DNA from: an uncultured Clostridia bacterium
Lineage (GTDB): Bacteria; Bacillota; Clostridia; Oscillospirales; Oscillospiraceae
NCBI GenBank assembly: GCA_945877365.1
Contig: CAMCRV010000005.1
Coordinates: forward strand, 21,778-85,777
DNA: 64,000 nucleotides
Reading direction: 5' to 3'
Below the pieces are notes generated by a model. It did not search any database and was not told the origin of the DNA. It saw nothing but the letters and a program-made list of their open reading frames with translations. This document shows, piece by piece, positions 31,871 through 40,373 of this stretch (positions are counted from its first letter, which is position 1; each line of letters opens with the position of its first letter). Made by a program: the position numbers and the translations under genes.

Positions 31871-32946
31871 TACCGGATGGGGATTTCATAGAAGGTCTCG
31901 ATGGTTGGCCTGCCTTCTGCGTCCTTCTCCCAGCCCTTGTGGAACAGCAAGGATTCCACCTGACTGACATCCAGAATGGCATCATATATATCGGACTGGG
32001 TAAAGTAAATCATATTTTCCTCATCCTCAAAGCCGCTGGAACCGGCACCGCACCGATGTTCACTGCCGTCCTTCATGCGCACACCCCTGACTGCCTGAGG
32101 AAGCTCCACCAGTTCATCCCAGCCCTCCCAGTAGTCATCTACCTGATACCGGGCACGAATGGTTTTCTGGCCGATTTCCGCATCCAGCAGAATCACATTG
32201 CTGTCACCAATTTTTGCGTTGGGTGTGACGGTGATGCTGTCGCTGGTGCCAGTCAGTGTCCACTTCAGTTCCCAGTTGCCTTCTACCTGGGGTTCCGGCA
32301 TGCCTGCCTTCTGGCCAGACTGATAATCGATGCTGTGGAAGGAAAAAACAATCTCCTTACCCATATACCTGCCATCCGTTTCTTGGAAGCTGATATAGTG
32401 AGTATATTCCAGCCTTCCGTCAGTGGTTCCATCAAGGAACCAGCCGGACTGACTTACATAAAAATCCTGCTTTCCGTCAATGGTGACCGTGGGCCAGACA
32501 GAGGGTTCTTTGTTTTCCGGCAGGTCAAAGCCTTCGATTCGGAAGATGATCTCTGCATGGAAACTATCCACAATGGTCTGCACCGCAGTGATGGTAATGC
32601 CCTGATCGGTGACAGACAGCACTTCATTGGGTTCTTCTGAACCCTTGGATTCCTCCAGCATCACGGACAGGCCGCTCTTTTCTGCCTGTTGTTTGATTTC
32701 CTCAGACGGATTGTACCTTGTCTGCGTACTGGTTGACCACCGGGTGAATACCGCCGCGCCGGTGAGGGTGGCCAGCAGGGCGGCGAGGACTGCTGCTGTC
32801 AGCAAAATTTTTCCGGATGTACGATGATGCATAGCTTGCTCCTTTCCATGGGCGGCCAGCTTTTCTGCCATAGCAGCCTGTGCCTCGGGAGAAAACCGGA
32901 TGGCATCCATGGACGAGCGGTATTCCTGTTTCAAATTGTGTCTCAT
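31870..32946 (-). CDS. DUF4179-type anti-sigma-like membrane protein
   Basis: 358 aa from ATG 32946, 4 nt after the sigma factor stop. Residues 1-55 are cytoplasmic and contain SPEAQAAMAEKLAAHG; a single transmembrane helix (ILLTAAVLAALLATLTGAAVF, ~60-80) follows, then a large extracytoplasmic beta-rich domain typical of DUF4179 proteins. Pairing with an ECF sigma factor indicates it holds the sigma factor at the membrane until a surface signal arrives. The longer frame from 33165 is antisense-free but overlaps the sigma gene and is not used. Confidence 0.85.
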   Translation of the reverse strand: MRHNLKQEYRSSMDAIRFSPEAQAAMAEKLAAHGKEQAMHHRTSGKILLTAAVLAALLATLTGAAVFTRWSTSTQTRYNPSEEIKQQAEKSGLSVMLEESKGSEEPNEVLSVTDQGITITAVQTIVDSFHAEIIFRIEGFDLPENKEPSVWPTVTIDGKQDFYVSQSGWFLDGTTDGRLEYTHYISFQETDGRYMGKEIVFSFHSIDYQSGQKAGMPEPQVEGNWELKWTLTGTSDSITVTPNAKIGDSNVILLDAEIGQKTIRARYQVDDYWEGWDELVELPQAVRGVRMKDGSEHRCGAGSSGFEDEENMIYFTQSDIYDAILDVSQVESLLFHKGWEKDAEGRPTIETFYEIPIR

Positions 32947-32950
32947 AGAA

Positions 32951-33427
32951 TCAGAGGCTCCCTTCCGCAGATAGTGCTGAGCGCAGTTTCCGCCGTCCCC
33001 GGGACAGAAGCTGGTTGATGTTTGCTTCGCTTTTGCCCAGAATCTGCCCGATCTCTCTGGCGGAGTATTCTTCGTAGTAGTACAGGTACAGGGCAATGCG
33101 CTGCTCCTTGGGCAGGGTTTGCAGGGCATCCAGAATAGGAGTGTCCGGGACTGCCGGGGCGGCAATGGTTTCCGCCTCGTCCAGCGCCACGGTTCGCCGG
33201 AAAAAGGAGCTTTTCAGGTAATCCTTACAGGCGTTGACGGTGGTGCGGATGATCCACGCCTTTTCGTGCTGATCGTTTTCAAACTGGGGTGCCTTGGTCA
33301 GATATTTGAGAAAAACCGTCTGGCAGATATCCTCGGCATCATAGGTCTGCTTCAGATATTGATAGCTGATGCGAAGAATCATGTTGGAATATTGCGCCAC
33401 CAGCCGGTTTGCCTGCTGGGTATCCAC
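32951..33427 (-). CDS. ECF-type RNA polymerase sigma factor
   Basis: 158 aa. Region 2 lies at residues ~10-75 (YDAEDICQTVFLKYL is the -10 binding helix) and region 4 at ~105-150 (LPKEQRIALYLYYYEEYSAREIGQ, then a helix-turn-helix). First gene of a two-gene unit with its anti-sigma. On the minus strand TTGTCT-N17-TACAGA lies 40-70 nt upstream. RBS GAAGGTG. Confidence 0.92.
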   Translation of the reverse strand: MDTQQANRLVAQYSNMILRISYQYLKQTYDAEDICQTVFLKYLTKAPQFENDQHEKAWIIRTTVNACKDYLKSSFFRRTVALDEAETIAAPAVPDTPILDALQTLPKEQRIALYLYYYEEYSAREIGQILGKSEANINQLLSRGRRKLRSALSAEGSL

Positions 33428-33507
33428 AGCGTATCACCTTCTTTATGTTTTTGGAGGCCTCTGTATGGTATACGAAACACACAGACAATATCTGACACCA
33501 TGATAGC

Positions 33508-33543
33508 AAAAAAGCTGCAAAACACAAGAAGTGCTTTGCAGCT
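33508..33543 (-). terminator. Terminator between repeat family 3 and the sigma gene
   Basis: AGCTGCAAAGCAC / GTGTTTTGCAGCT on the minus strand with T6. It closes the transcript that carries spoIIID and the structured repeat. Confidence 0.8.
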
Positions 33544-33553
33544 CTCTTGATCT

Positions 33554-33732
33554 GGTGAAAACCCCTTTGGGCTTTTCACCAAAGGTTTGCAGTCTGCTGC
33601 GCGCAGAATTTGCTTGCCACGAGCAAACAAATTCCACACTTGCAGCCTGAGATGTATCATCGGCCAGGTACATGCCCCGGCCGATGATGATTCAGATTCT
33701 ATTTGCCGTTTTCACGGCAAACTCTGCGAGGC
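33554..33732 (-). repeat. Structured repeat family 3, copy 1
   Basis: About 179 bp, downstream of spoIIID. It holds stems GGTGAAAA/TTTTCACC, ATTTG..CAAAT, CATCGGCC/GGCCGATG and TTTGCCG/CGGCAAA. The second copy (39707-39888) keeps all stems but with altered bases on both sides. The minus-strand frame in it (33443-33673) is probably not a gene. Confidence 0.82.
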
Positions 33733-33780
33733 TTTTGATACATAGGAGCATCAAAACAAAAGCAGCTTTCCTACTGTTGA

Positions 33781-34032
33781 CTATTGTCTTTGCTGGTATT
33801 TCCGTTTGGTAGCCATACCGCCCCGAATGTGGCGCTCCTGCTTGTTGAGATCCAGTACCTGCCGTACCTGAAGGTAGAGGGCGTAGTTATATTGCTTCAG
33901 CCGCTGGGAAAGATCCTTATGTACAGTGGATTTGGAAAGGCCGAAATGGCTGGCGGCGCTGCGTACCGTGGCGCCGGTTTCGATCATGTACACAGCCAGT
34001 TGACAGGCTCGCTCCTCCATGGTGCTCTGCAT
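33781..34032 (-). CDS. spoIIID: Sporulation transcriptional regulator SpoIIID
   Basis: 83 aa, the usual size. The helix-turn-helix ASHFGLSKSTVHKDLSQRL is near residues 28-46 and the conserved RHIRGGMATKRKYQQ tail follows; both are diagnostic of SpoIIID, which controls mother-cell genes together with sigma E. It implies the organism forms endospores. Downstream on the same strand is repeat family 3. Confidence 0.95.
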   Translation of the reverse strand: MQSTMEERACQLAVYMIETGATVRSAASHFGLSKSTVHKDLSQRLKQYNYALYLQVRQVLDLNKQERHIRGGMATKRKYQQRQ

Positions 34033-34098
34033 AGGCTTCCCTCCGATGCTGTGTGCTGACAGAAAATCCTATGCCCCGAAGGGAAATAATATGCCTTC

Positions 34099-34127
34099 TT
34101 GACAGGCAGAAACCACAAGGGTACAAT
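34099..34127 (+). promoter_or_regulatory. Promoter of the threonine aldolase gene
   Basis: TTGACA, 17-nt spacer, TACAAT, 30 nt before ATG 34158. Confidence 0.82.
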
Positions 34128-34157
34128 ATAGTACGAAAAAGAATCAGGAGGCAGATT

Positions 34158-35201
34158 ATGCTGTATTTCAACAATGACTACGCCGAGGGCTGCCACCAGA
34201 GCATTCTGGATGCCCTTGTGAAAACCAATATGGAGCAGACTCTGGGCTACAGCGAGGATTCCTACTGCGCCGCAGCTCGGGAGAAAATCCGCAAAGCCTG
34301 CGGTAACGACAAGCTGGCAGTCCACTTCCTTGTGGGCGGCACCCAGACCAACCTGACGGTGATCGATGCCGCCCTGCGTCCCCATCAGGGGGCGATGTGC
34401 GCATCCAGCGGTCATATCCATGTCCACGAAACCGGCGCGGTGGAGGCAACGGGGCACAAGGTGCTGACCTTGCCTTCCACAGACGGAAAAATCACCGCCC
34501 GGCAGGTGGAGCAGGCGGTGCTTGCCCACCGGGCAGACGGAGCCTTTGAGCACATTGTCCAGCCCAAGCTGGTGTACATCTCCAACCCCACGGAGCTGGG
34601 AACGCTGTATACGAAACAGGAGCTGGAGGATTTGTCTGCGGTCTGCCAGAAGCTGGGGCTGTACCTGTTTCTGGACGGGGCCCGGCTGGGCTACGGCCTG
34701 ATGGCAAAGGGGAACGATCTGACTATGGCGGACATCGCCCGACTGTGCGATGTGTTCTACATCGGCGGCACCAAGGTGGGAGCTCTCTTTGGGGAGGCTG
34801 TGGTGATCCGGAATCCGGCTCTTGCGGAGGATTTCCGCTATATCATCAAGCAGCACGGCGGTATGCTGGCTAAGGGTCGCCTGCTGGGAATCCAGTTTGA
34901 CACCCTGTTTACCGACGACCTGTACTACAAAATCTCTGCCCATGCCGATGCCATGGCGGACAGACTCCGGGATACTTTGGCGGAAATCGGCGCGCCCCTG
35001 CTGGTGCCCGGCACCACCAATCAGGTCTTTGCCATCCTGCCGGATACCTTATTGGAGGAACTGGCAAAAACGGTTACCTTCAGCGAGCAGGAGAGAGTCA
35101 GCGATACCCACCGGGCGGTGCGGTTCTGCACCAGCTGGGCAACCAAGGCGGAAAATGTGGACACCCTCTGCCGAAAACTGAAGGAGCTGGCTGCGAAATA
35201 A
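34158..35201 (+). CDS. Low-specificity L-threonine aldolase family protein
   Basis: 347 aa PLP fold-type I enzyme that would cleave threonine to glycine and acetaldehyde. HFLVGGTQTNLTVIDAAL near residue 57, HIHVHETGAVEATGHKV near 84, FLDGARLGYGL near 172 and the PLP lysine in FYIGGTKVGALFGEA near 198 are the family landmarks. ATG 34158 behind CAGGAGG is used in place of the longer frame from 34053. Single gene with its own promoter. Confidence 0.92.
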   Translation: MLYFNNDYAEGCHQSILDALVKTNMEQTLGYSEDSYCAAAREKIRKACGNDKLAVHFLVGGTQTNLTVIDAALRPHQGAMCASSGHIHVHETGAVEATGHKVLTLPSTDGKITARQVEQAVLAHRADGAFEHIVQPKLVYISNPTELGTLYTKQELEDLSAVCQKLGLYLFLDGARLGYGLMAKGNDLTMADIARLCDVFYIGGTKVGALFGEAVVIRNPALAEDFRYIIKQHGGMLAKGRLLGIQFDTLFTDDLYYKISAHADAMADRLRDTLAEIGAPLLVPGTTNQVFAILPDTLLEELAKTVTFSEQERVSDTHRAVRFCTSWATKAENVDTLCRKLKELAAK

Positions 35202-35266
35202 TTTACACCCTATTCACGGATTTTGCCCCAGACTGCGGTATACTGTGACAAAAAGGGGGAGTATTC

Positions 35267-36523
35267 TTGCAAATGGATAAAAAACTCATCCGCAACATCT
35301 TCTACGGTGCTGCCGGATGTGTGATTTTGGCCTGGCTGCTACGGGATACCGAGCGGTTCCGGGCATTGGTGGGTGCCTTCTGGTCGCTGATTGCCCCCTT
35401 TGTGGTGGGAGCTGCGCTGGCCTTTATTTTTAATGTCCCCATGCGTGCCATTGAGCGGCAGCTGGACGGCGTCCGGCACAGGGGTTTGCGCCGGGGGCTT
35501 TCCATCGTCCTGACGGTGCTGTTTCTGATTCTCATCATCATGTTTGTGGTGGAGCTGCTGGTGCCCCAGATCCGGCAGACGGTGGATTCCCTGACGGCCT
35601 CCGTCCCGGCCTTCGTGGAACGGGTGGCAGGTACACTGAGAGTCTACATGGATGAGAACCCGGATATCAAGCAGTGGGTGATGGATGCGCTGGACATGGA
35701 AACCATCAACTGGAACACCCTGCTAAAGAATGCCATGCAAATGGCGGGTGACGCGGCTTCGTCTGTCATGGGCAGCGCTGTCAGCGTCATCGGCAATGTG
35801 GCCGGTACGCTGGTGAATGTGGTGATCAGCATTGTGTTCTGCCTGTACTGTCTGGCACGGAAGGACATCCTGGCCTGTCAGGGGAAAAAGATTCTGTATT
35901 CCCTTCTGCCGGAAAAAACCACGGACGAGATTCTGCGGATTCTCCGGCTCACCAACACCACCTTTTCCAGCTTCATCTCCGGGCAGTGTCTGGAGGCCTG
36001 TATTCTGGGTTGCCTGTTTGCCGTTTCCATGGCGCTGTTCAGGATGCCCTATATCCCTCTGGTCAGTGTCATCATCGCGGTGACGGCACTGGTGCCGGTG
36101 GTGGGTGCCTTTGTGGGCTGCATTGTGGGAGCCTTCTTCATTCTGGTGGAGGATCCGGTGCAGGCGTTGACCTTTGTGGTGATGTTCCTTGTATTGCAGC
36201 AGATCGAGGGCAACCTCATTTACCCCAGAGTGGTGGGTACCTCCGTGGGTCTGCCGGGAATGTGGGTGCTGGTGGCGGTGAGCATCGGCGGCGAGCTGCT
36301 GGGCGTTGGGGGAATGCTGCTGATGATTCCGCTGACCTCCGTGCTGTACACCCTGCTCCGGGAGTTCACCGACCGTCGGCTGAAGGAGCGGAATATCCCT
36401 GCCGAGAAGCTCCGCAGTCCGCCCCCGGAAATCCAGCCCTGGCAGCAGAAAAAGCAGGCGAAGAAAGATCGTGCCCACCTGGAAAAGATGAAGGAACAGC
36501 TGAAAAAGCTACAGCAGAAATAA
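35267..36523 (+). CDS. AI-2E family transporter (YtvI/PerM-type permease)
   Basis: 418 aa with about eight membrane helices. A helix pair at residues ~12-60, a long extracellular/periplasmic helical segment (~105-165), then helices with the family motif region LVPVVGAFVGCIVGAFFIL near 270 and IEGNLIYPRVVGTSVGLPGMWV near 310. The C-terminus is a charged coiled tail (KKQAKKDRAHLEKMKEQLKK). Family members include an Na+/H+ antiporter and a quorum-signal exporter; substrate unknown. TTG 35267 has the better RBS spacing (AAGGGGGAG); ATG 35273 is possible. Confidence 0.88.
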   Translation: MQMDKKLIRNIFYGAAGCVILAWLLRDTERFRALVGAFWSLIAPFVVGAALAFIFNVPMRAIERQLDGVRHRGLRRGLSIVLTVLFLILIIMFVVELLVPQIRQTVDSLTASVPAFVERVAGTLRVYMDENPDIKQWVMDALDMETINWNTLLKNAMQMAGDAASSVMGSAVSVIGNVAGTLVNVVISIVFCLYCLARKDILACQGKKILYSLLPEKTTDEILRILRLTNTTFSSFISGQCLEACILGCLFAVSMALFRMPYIPLVSVIIAVTALVPVVGAFVGCIVGAFFILVEDPVQALTFVVMFLVLQQIEGNLIYPRVVGTSVGLPGMWVLVAVSIGGELLGVGGMLLMIPLTSVLYTLLREFTDRRLKERNIPAEKLRSPPPEIQPWQQKKQAKKDRAHLEKMKEQLKKLQQK

Positions 36524-36529
36524 AGTTTT

Positions 36530-36553
36530 GGGAGACTGCAAAGGCAGTCTCCC
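36530..36553. terminator. Terminator hairpin left of repeat family 2
   Basis: GGGAGACTGC / GCAGTCTCCC with AAAG loop, preceded by AGTTTT. The exact reverse complement is at 36794-36817. Confidence 0.75.
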
Positions 36554-36793
36554 ATTAGCGTGTCAAAAAAGTATGTCATTCCGAGGGAGCGAAGCGACCG
36601 TGGGAATCCGTTCCCTCAGAAAGCATCGATTTACTGAAAAATCTGACTAAAACGGAATATTTTGGAGAACGGATTGCCACGCCAGTGGCGCTCCGCGCAG
36701 CGAATCCATAATCGCAATGATTGCCAGTGGCAATCATACCACATTTTTTCTGAGCACTGGCTCGCAATGACAGGTTTTTCTACAATCTCTTTC
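36554..36793. repeat. Palindromic repeat family 2, copy 2 (inverted)
   Basis: About 240 bp. Left end GTATGTCATTCCGAGG, right end GCTCGCAATGACAGG. It is the reverse complement of the 26505-26678 element with an extra ~60-bp palindrome (GATTGCCAGTGGCAATC area) in the middle. Confidence 0.82.
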
Positions 36794-36817
36794 GGGAGAC
36801 TGCCTTTGCAGTCTCCC
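36794..36817. terminator. Terminator hairpin right of repeat family 2
   Basis: GGGAGACTGC / GCAGTCTCCC with CTTT loop, followed by AATTTTG. Reverse complement of the hairpin at 36530-36553. Confidence 0.75.
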
Positions 36818-36824
36818 AATTTTG

Positions 36825-37610
36825 TTATTTGCCAAGATCTTTGTTTTTCTGATAGGCCGCCACAATGCAGTCCATGGCGGCGCCCCGGAAGCCCTTGTTT
36901 TCCAGTGCCCGGAGTCCTGCGATGGTGCTGCCCCCGGGGGAGCACACCGCGTCCTTCAATGCCCCGGGATGCCGGCCGCTTTCCATCAGCATTTTGGCGG
37001 AGCCTGCCATGGTGGCTGCGGCGTAGGTCATGGCCTTTGCCCGGGGCAGGCCGCAGGCCACTGCGCCGTCTGCCAACGCCTCCAGAAAGACATACATATA
37101 GGCAGGGCCGCTGCCGGACAGGGCACTGGCGGCATCGATAAGTGTCTCATCCAGAGGATCCAGCAGACCGCAGCCGGCCATATCTCCCAGCCAGTCCTGC
37201 AAAACATCCTTCTGCACCAGCGCATTGCAGCAGTAGGGAATCAGTCCCTCCCCCACGGAAACCGGGGTGTTGGGCATGATGCGGATAATGGGGATTTCAC
37301 ACCCGGCAAACGCCTGAATCTGTGCCATGGTCAGCCCCGCCGCCATGGTGATGAGCAGAGGCTTTCGACCAGCCAGAACCTCCTGCAAGGGAGCCAGGCA
37401 GCCCTTCATCATGTGGGGCTTCACCCCCAGAAAGATTCGATCACAGGTTTGGGCAATGATTTCATTGGTGGCATAGGTGATTTCCAGTTGCTGTGCCAGA
37501 GCCTTTCCCTTGCCGGAGCGGTCGGACAGGGCGATGTCCTTTGTTGCCCGGCTCAGGGCAGCGGCGATGGCACCGCCCATGTTTCCGCAGCCGATAAATC
37601 CGTATTTCAT
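36825..37610 (-). CDS. proC: Pyrroline-5-carboxylate reductase
   Basis: 261 aa, last step of proline synthesis (P5C to proline with NAD(P)H). Nucleotide fold GFIGCGNMGGAIA at residue 4, IIRIMPNTPVSVGEG near 110 and ALSGSGPAYMYVFLEALADGAVACGLPR near 160 with VCSPGGSTIAGL near 220 are characteristic. Starts 11 nt after proA. Confidence 0.95.
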   Translation of the reverse strand: MKYGFIGCGNMGGAIAAALSRATKDIALSDRSGKGKALAQQLEITYATNEIIAQTCDRIFLGVKPHMMKGCLAPLQEVLAGRKPLLITMAAGLTMAQIQAFAGCEIPIIRIMPNTPVSVGEGLIPYCCNALVQKDVLQDWLGDMAGCGLLDPLDETLIDAASALSGSGPAYMYVFLEALADGAVACGLPRAKAMTYAAATMAGSAKMLMESGRHPGALKDAVCSPGGSTIAGLRALENKGFRGAAMDCIVAAYQKNKDLGK

Positions 37611-37621
37611 AAGTTTCCCTC

Positions 37622-38848
37622 CTAACGCACATGGCCGTTGCCATGGATGATGTATTTGTAGGTGGTCAGCTCCCGCAGACCCATGGGGCCCCGGGCGTGG
37701 AGCCGCTGGGTGGAGATGCCCATTTCACAGCCCAGACCGAATTCCCCTCCGTCAGTGAACCGGGTGGAGGCGTTGACATAGACGGCTGCACTGTCCACCA
37801 GAGAGGTGAACATCTGCTCGGCCTCTTTGCTTTGGGTGACAATGGCCTCGCTGTGCCCGGTGGAGTGGGCGGCAATGTGGGCTACGGCTTCCCGGACATC
37901 CTCCACGCACTTGACAGCCAGAATGTAGTCCAAAAATTCCGTGTCGAAGTCCCGCTCTCCTGCCGGGGTGCCGGGGATGATGGCGGCAGCCTCCGGATCC
38001 AACCGGAATTCCACCCGATCTCCGATGCGCTGTTGCAGCATGGGCAGGAACTTTCCGGCAATGGCTCTGTCCACCAGCAGCACCTCCTCGGCGTTGCACA
38101 CGCTGGGACGGCTGGTTTTGGCGTTTTCCACGATGTTCACCGCCATAGAAAGATCGGCGGTTTTCTCCACATACACATGGCAGATGCCGGTGCCGGTTTC
38201 GATGCAGGGCACCGTGGCGGTGCGGACACAGGCCTGAATCAGCCCGGCGCCTCCACGGGGAATCAGCAGATCCACATAGCCGTTGGCGGTCATCAGGGCG
38301 GTGGCGCTCTCCCGGGAGGTGTCCTGCACCAGATTCACGGCATTTTCCGGGATTCCGACTTTCTTCAGTCCCTCTCGCAGTGCCCGGACAATGGCATTGG
38401 CACTGCGGAAGGCCTCCTTGCCGCCCCGGAGGATGCAGACATTTCCGCTTTTCAGAGCCAATGCCGCTGCGTCGCTGGTGACATTGGGGCGGCTTTCATA
38501 GATGATGGCAATGACACCCATGGGAACGGAGATTTTCTGGATTTTCAGCCCGTCTGCCCGGATGGTTTCCTCCAGAACTCTGCCCACCGGGTCGGGGAGG
38601 GCGGCTACCTGCCGGATTCCTTCCGCCATGGCGGCGATCCGGGCAGGGGAGAGGGAGAGCCTGTCCAGCATCACATCGGAGACGGTGCCTTTTGCGGCTT
38701 CCAGATCCTGTGCGTTGGCCTCCAGAATGGCGGCCTGCGCGGCAAGCAGGGCATCCGCCATGGCAAATAAACCGTCATTTTTCTGCTGCTCTGTGAGGCA
38801 GGCGATCTGCCCCTTCACAGCCCGGGCGTTTTCCAGCATGGTTTTCAT
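37622..38848 (-). CDS. proA: Glutamate-5-semialdehyde dehydrogenase (gamma-glutamyl phosphate reductase)
   Basis: 408 aa, usual length. [27 protein letters not shown] (about residues 110-136) is a family segment; the catalytic cysteine lies in [15 protein letters not shown] near 250, and [17 protein letters not shown] near 365 ends the domain. Start overlaps the proB stop by 4 nt. Confidence 0.96.
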   Translation of the reverse strand: MKTMLENARAVKGQIACLTEQQKNDGLFAMADALLAAQAAILEANAQDLEAAKGTVSDVMLDRLSLSPARIAAMAEGIRQVAALPDPVGRVLEETIRADGLKIQKISVPMGVIAIIYESRPNVTSDAAALALKSGNVCILRGGKEAFRSANAIVRALREGLKKVGIPENAVNLVQDTSRESATALMTANGYVDLLIPRGGAGLIQACVRTATVPCIETGTGICHVYVEKTADLSMAVNIVENAKTSRPSVCNAEEVLLVDRAIAGKFLPMLQQRIGDRVEFRLDPEAAAIIPGTPAGERDFDTEFLDYILAVKCVEDVREAVAHIAAHSTGHSEAIVTQSKEAEQMFTSLVDSAAVYVNASTRFTDGGEFGLGCEMGISTQRLHARGPMGLRELTTYKYIIHGNGHVR

Positions 38849-39615
38849 ACAGTTTCCTCCTCAAAGGTGGTGCCGATATCCTTTCCTTCCAGAATATCGT
38901 ACAGGTTTTCCGGACGGCGGCCGTTGGCAATGACCATGGAACAGCCGCAGCTCATGCAGATCTGGGCGGCCCTCAGCTTGGTGATCATGCCGCCGGTGCC
39001 CTGCAAACCGGCACTGACACCGGCCAGAGCGTAGATGCTGTCGTCCAGCTTATGAACCCGGTGGATCTGCCGGGCATCGGGGTTCTTGTGGGGGTCGGCG
39101 GTGTACAGACCGTCGATGTCGGACAGCAGAATCAGCTTGTCCGCCTGCACGCTTTCTGCCACAATAGCGGCCAGAGTGTCGTTGTCTCCGATGACGATTT
39201 CGTCGGTGGCAACGGTGTCGTTTTCATTGAGGATGGGCAGAGCATCCAGCTCCAGCAGCCGGTTCAGGGTGTTGCGGAAGTTCTGATGCCGCTTTTCGTT
39301 TCCGATATCCTCACCGGTGATCAGAAGCTGAGCCACAGTGTGATGGTAGTCCGCAAACAGCTTGTCGTAGATGTACATCAGCTCGCACTGTCCCACGGCG
39401 GCGGCGGCCTGCTTGGTGGGAATGTCCGAGGGCTTCTGCCGCAGACCCAGCTTGCCCACCCCCATACCGATGGCGCCGGAGGACACCAGAATCACCTGGT
39501 GGCCGGAGTTTTTGATATCACTGATGACCTTGCACAGCTGCTCCACCCGGCGGATGTTCAGATGCCCGGTGGCGTGGGTCAGGGTAGAGGTGCCGATTTT
39601 GATGACTATGCGCAT
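38845..39615 (-). CDS. proB: Glutamate 5-kinase
   Basis: 256 aa amino-acid kinase fold without the C-terminal PUA domain, as in short ProB forms. [17 protein letters not shown] at residue 3, [15 protein letters not shown] near 45, [17 protein letters not shown] near 130 and [18 protein letters not shown] near 200 are diagnostic. First gene of proB-proA-proC. Proline feedback regulation is usual in the family. Confidence 0.95.
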   Translation of the reverse strand: MRIVIKIGTSTLTHATGHLNIRRVEQLCKVISDIKNSGHQVILVSSGAIGMGVGKLGLRQKPSDIPTKQAAAAVGQCELMYIYDKLFADYHHTVAQLLITGEDIGNEKRHQNFRNTLNRLLELDALPILNENDTVATDEIVIGDNDTLAAIVAESVQADKLILLSDIDGLYTADPHKNPDARQIHRVHKLDDSIYALAGVSAGLQGTGGMITKLRAAQICMSCGCSMVIANGRRPENLYDILEGKDIGTTFEEETV

Positions 39616-39645
39616 GGAGAAACCTCCTGTGTCTGTTTTTTCTAC

Positions 39646-39673
39646 ATTATACCACTTTTTGCCAGTATGGCAA
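39646..39673 (-). promoter_or_regulatory. Promoter of proBAC
   Basis: Minus strand TTGCCA, 16-nt spacer, TATAAT, 31 nt before the proB start. RBS CAGGAGG follows. Confidence 0.72.
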
Positions 39674-39675
39674 GG

Positions 39676-39700
39676 AAAAACCGCAGCCCGAAGGCTGCGG
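39676..39700 (-). terminator. Terminator between repeat family 3 and proB
   Basis: CCGCAGCC / GGCTGCGG with four-base loop and T5 on the minus strand; closes the transcript from the aconitase-X operon. Confidence 0.85.
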
Positions 39701-39706
39701 CTAAAC

Positions 39707-39888
39707 TGTCAGAAAATCCCTCCGGGCTTTTCCGACAAATATTTGCAGCCTGCTACGCGCAGGATTTGTTTTCTATCAGAAAACAAATCCCACACTTGCA
39801 GCCTGAGATGTATCTTCGGCCAGGTACACGCCCTGACCGAAGATGATTTAGATTCTATTTGCCACAAAGTGGCAAACTCTGCGAGGCT
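39707..39888 (-). repeat. Structured repeat family 3, copy 2
   Basis: About 182 bp in the same orientation as copy 1 relative to flanking minus-strand genes. Stems TGTCAGAAAA/TTTTCCGACA, GTTTTCT/AGAAAAC, TCTTCGG/CCGAAGA and TTTGCCAC/GTGGCAAA replace those of copy 1 with compensating changes, around unchanged single-stranded blocks such as CACACTTGCAGCCTGAGATG. Confidence 0.82.
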
Positions 39889-39927
39889 AATTGATGAGCT
39901 GGCCAAAGAAAAAGGTTCAAAAGCAGT

Positions 39928-40371
39928 TTACTCCACAATGACGGTTCCGTCAGCGCCGACGGTGATGGTCATGCCATCCTTGACATAGTCCAGAAATTCA
40001 TCTCCCAGGCAGTCAATCACCGGCATCTTGGCCCCGTCCAGCCAGACGGAGGCCAGAATGGAACCGGCTGCCGCCAGAGAGTCAATGCTCTTGCTGTACA
40101 GCATACAGGCAGGCTGCCGCCCCATGGCGCAGGCGCAGTACAGCACCATGCCGCCGGTGGTGGAGCCGATGGTCTGGGGCAGGCAGAGAGCCTTTCCCAG
40201 CATGGGCTTGTTGTACAGGTCGGGATTATTCTGGTCGCCGCAGGTAGCCTTTTTGTCCCCGAACTGCAATGCCTTCTGGAAGGAGGCGAGGGTATTCAGA
40301 CCGCCGTGGGATACCAGAGCGGGGGCAGTGACGGTACCCGGGGCGATGACACGGCCTTTGAATTCACGCAT
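39928..40371 (-). CDS. Aconitase X swivel-domain (small) subunit
   Basis: 147 aa, DUF126 family. It forms the swivel beta-barrel of aconitase X enzymes and carries substrate-binding residues, including GSTTGGMVLYCACAMGRQPA near residue 68. It starts 2 nt after the catalytic subunit gene. Split small and large subunits occur in archaeal phosphomevalonate dehydratase and in some bacterial hydroxyproline dehydratases. Confidence 0.88.
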   Translation of the reverse strand: MREFKGRVIAPGTVTAPALVSHGGLNTLASFQKALQFGDKKATCGDQNNPDLYNKPMLGKALCLPQTIGSTTGGMVLYCACAMGRQPACMLYSKSIDSLAAAGSILASVWLDGAKMPVIDCLGDEFLDYVKDGMTITVGADGTVIVE

Positions 40372-40373
40372 GG

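Noticed and set aside
33443..33673. Minus-strand frames inside repeat family 3 (also 39709-39906)
   Set aside because: Similar peptides appear in both copies only because the repeat is conserved; stem-compensating changes argue for structure, not protein.
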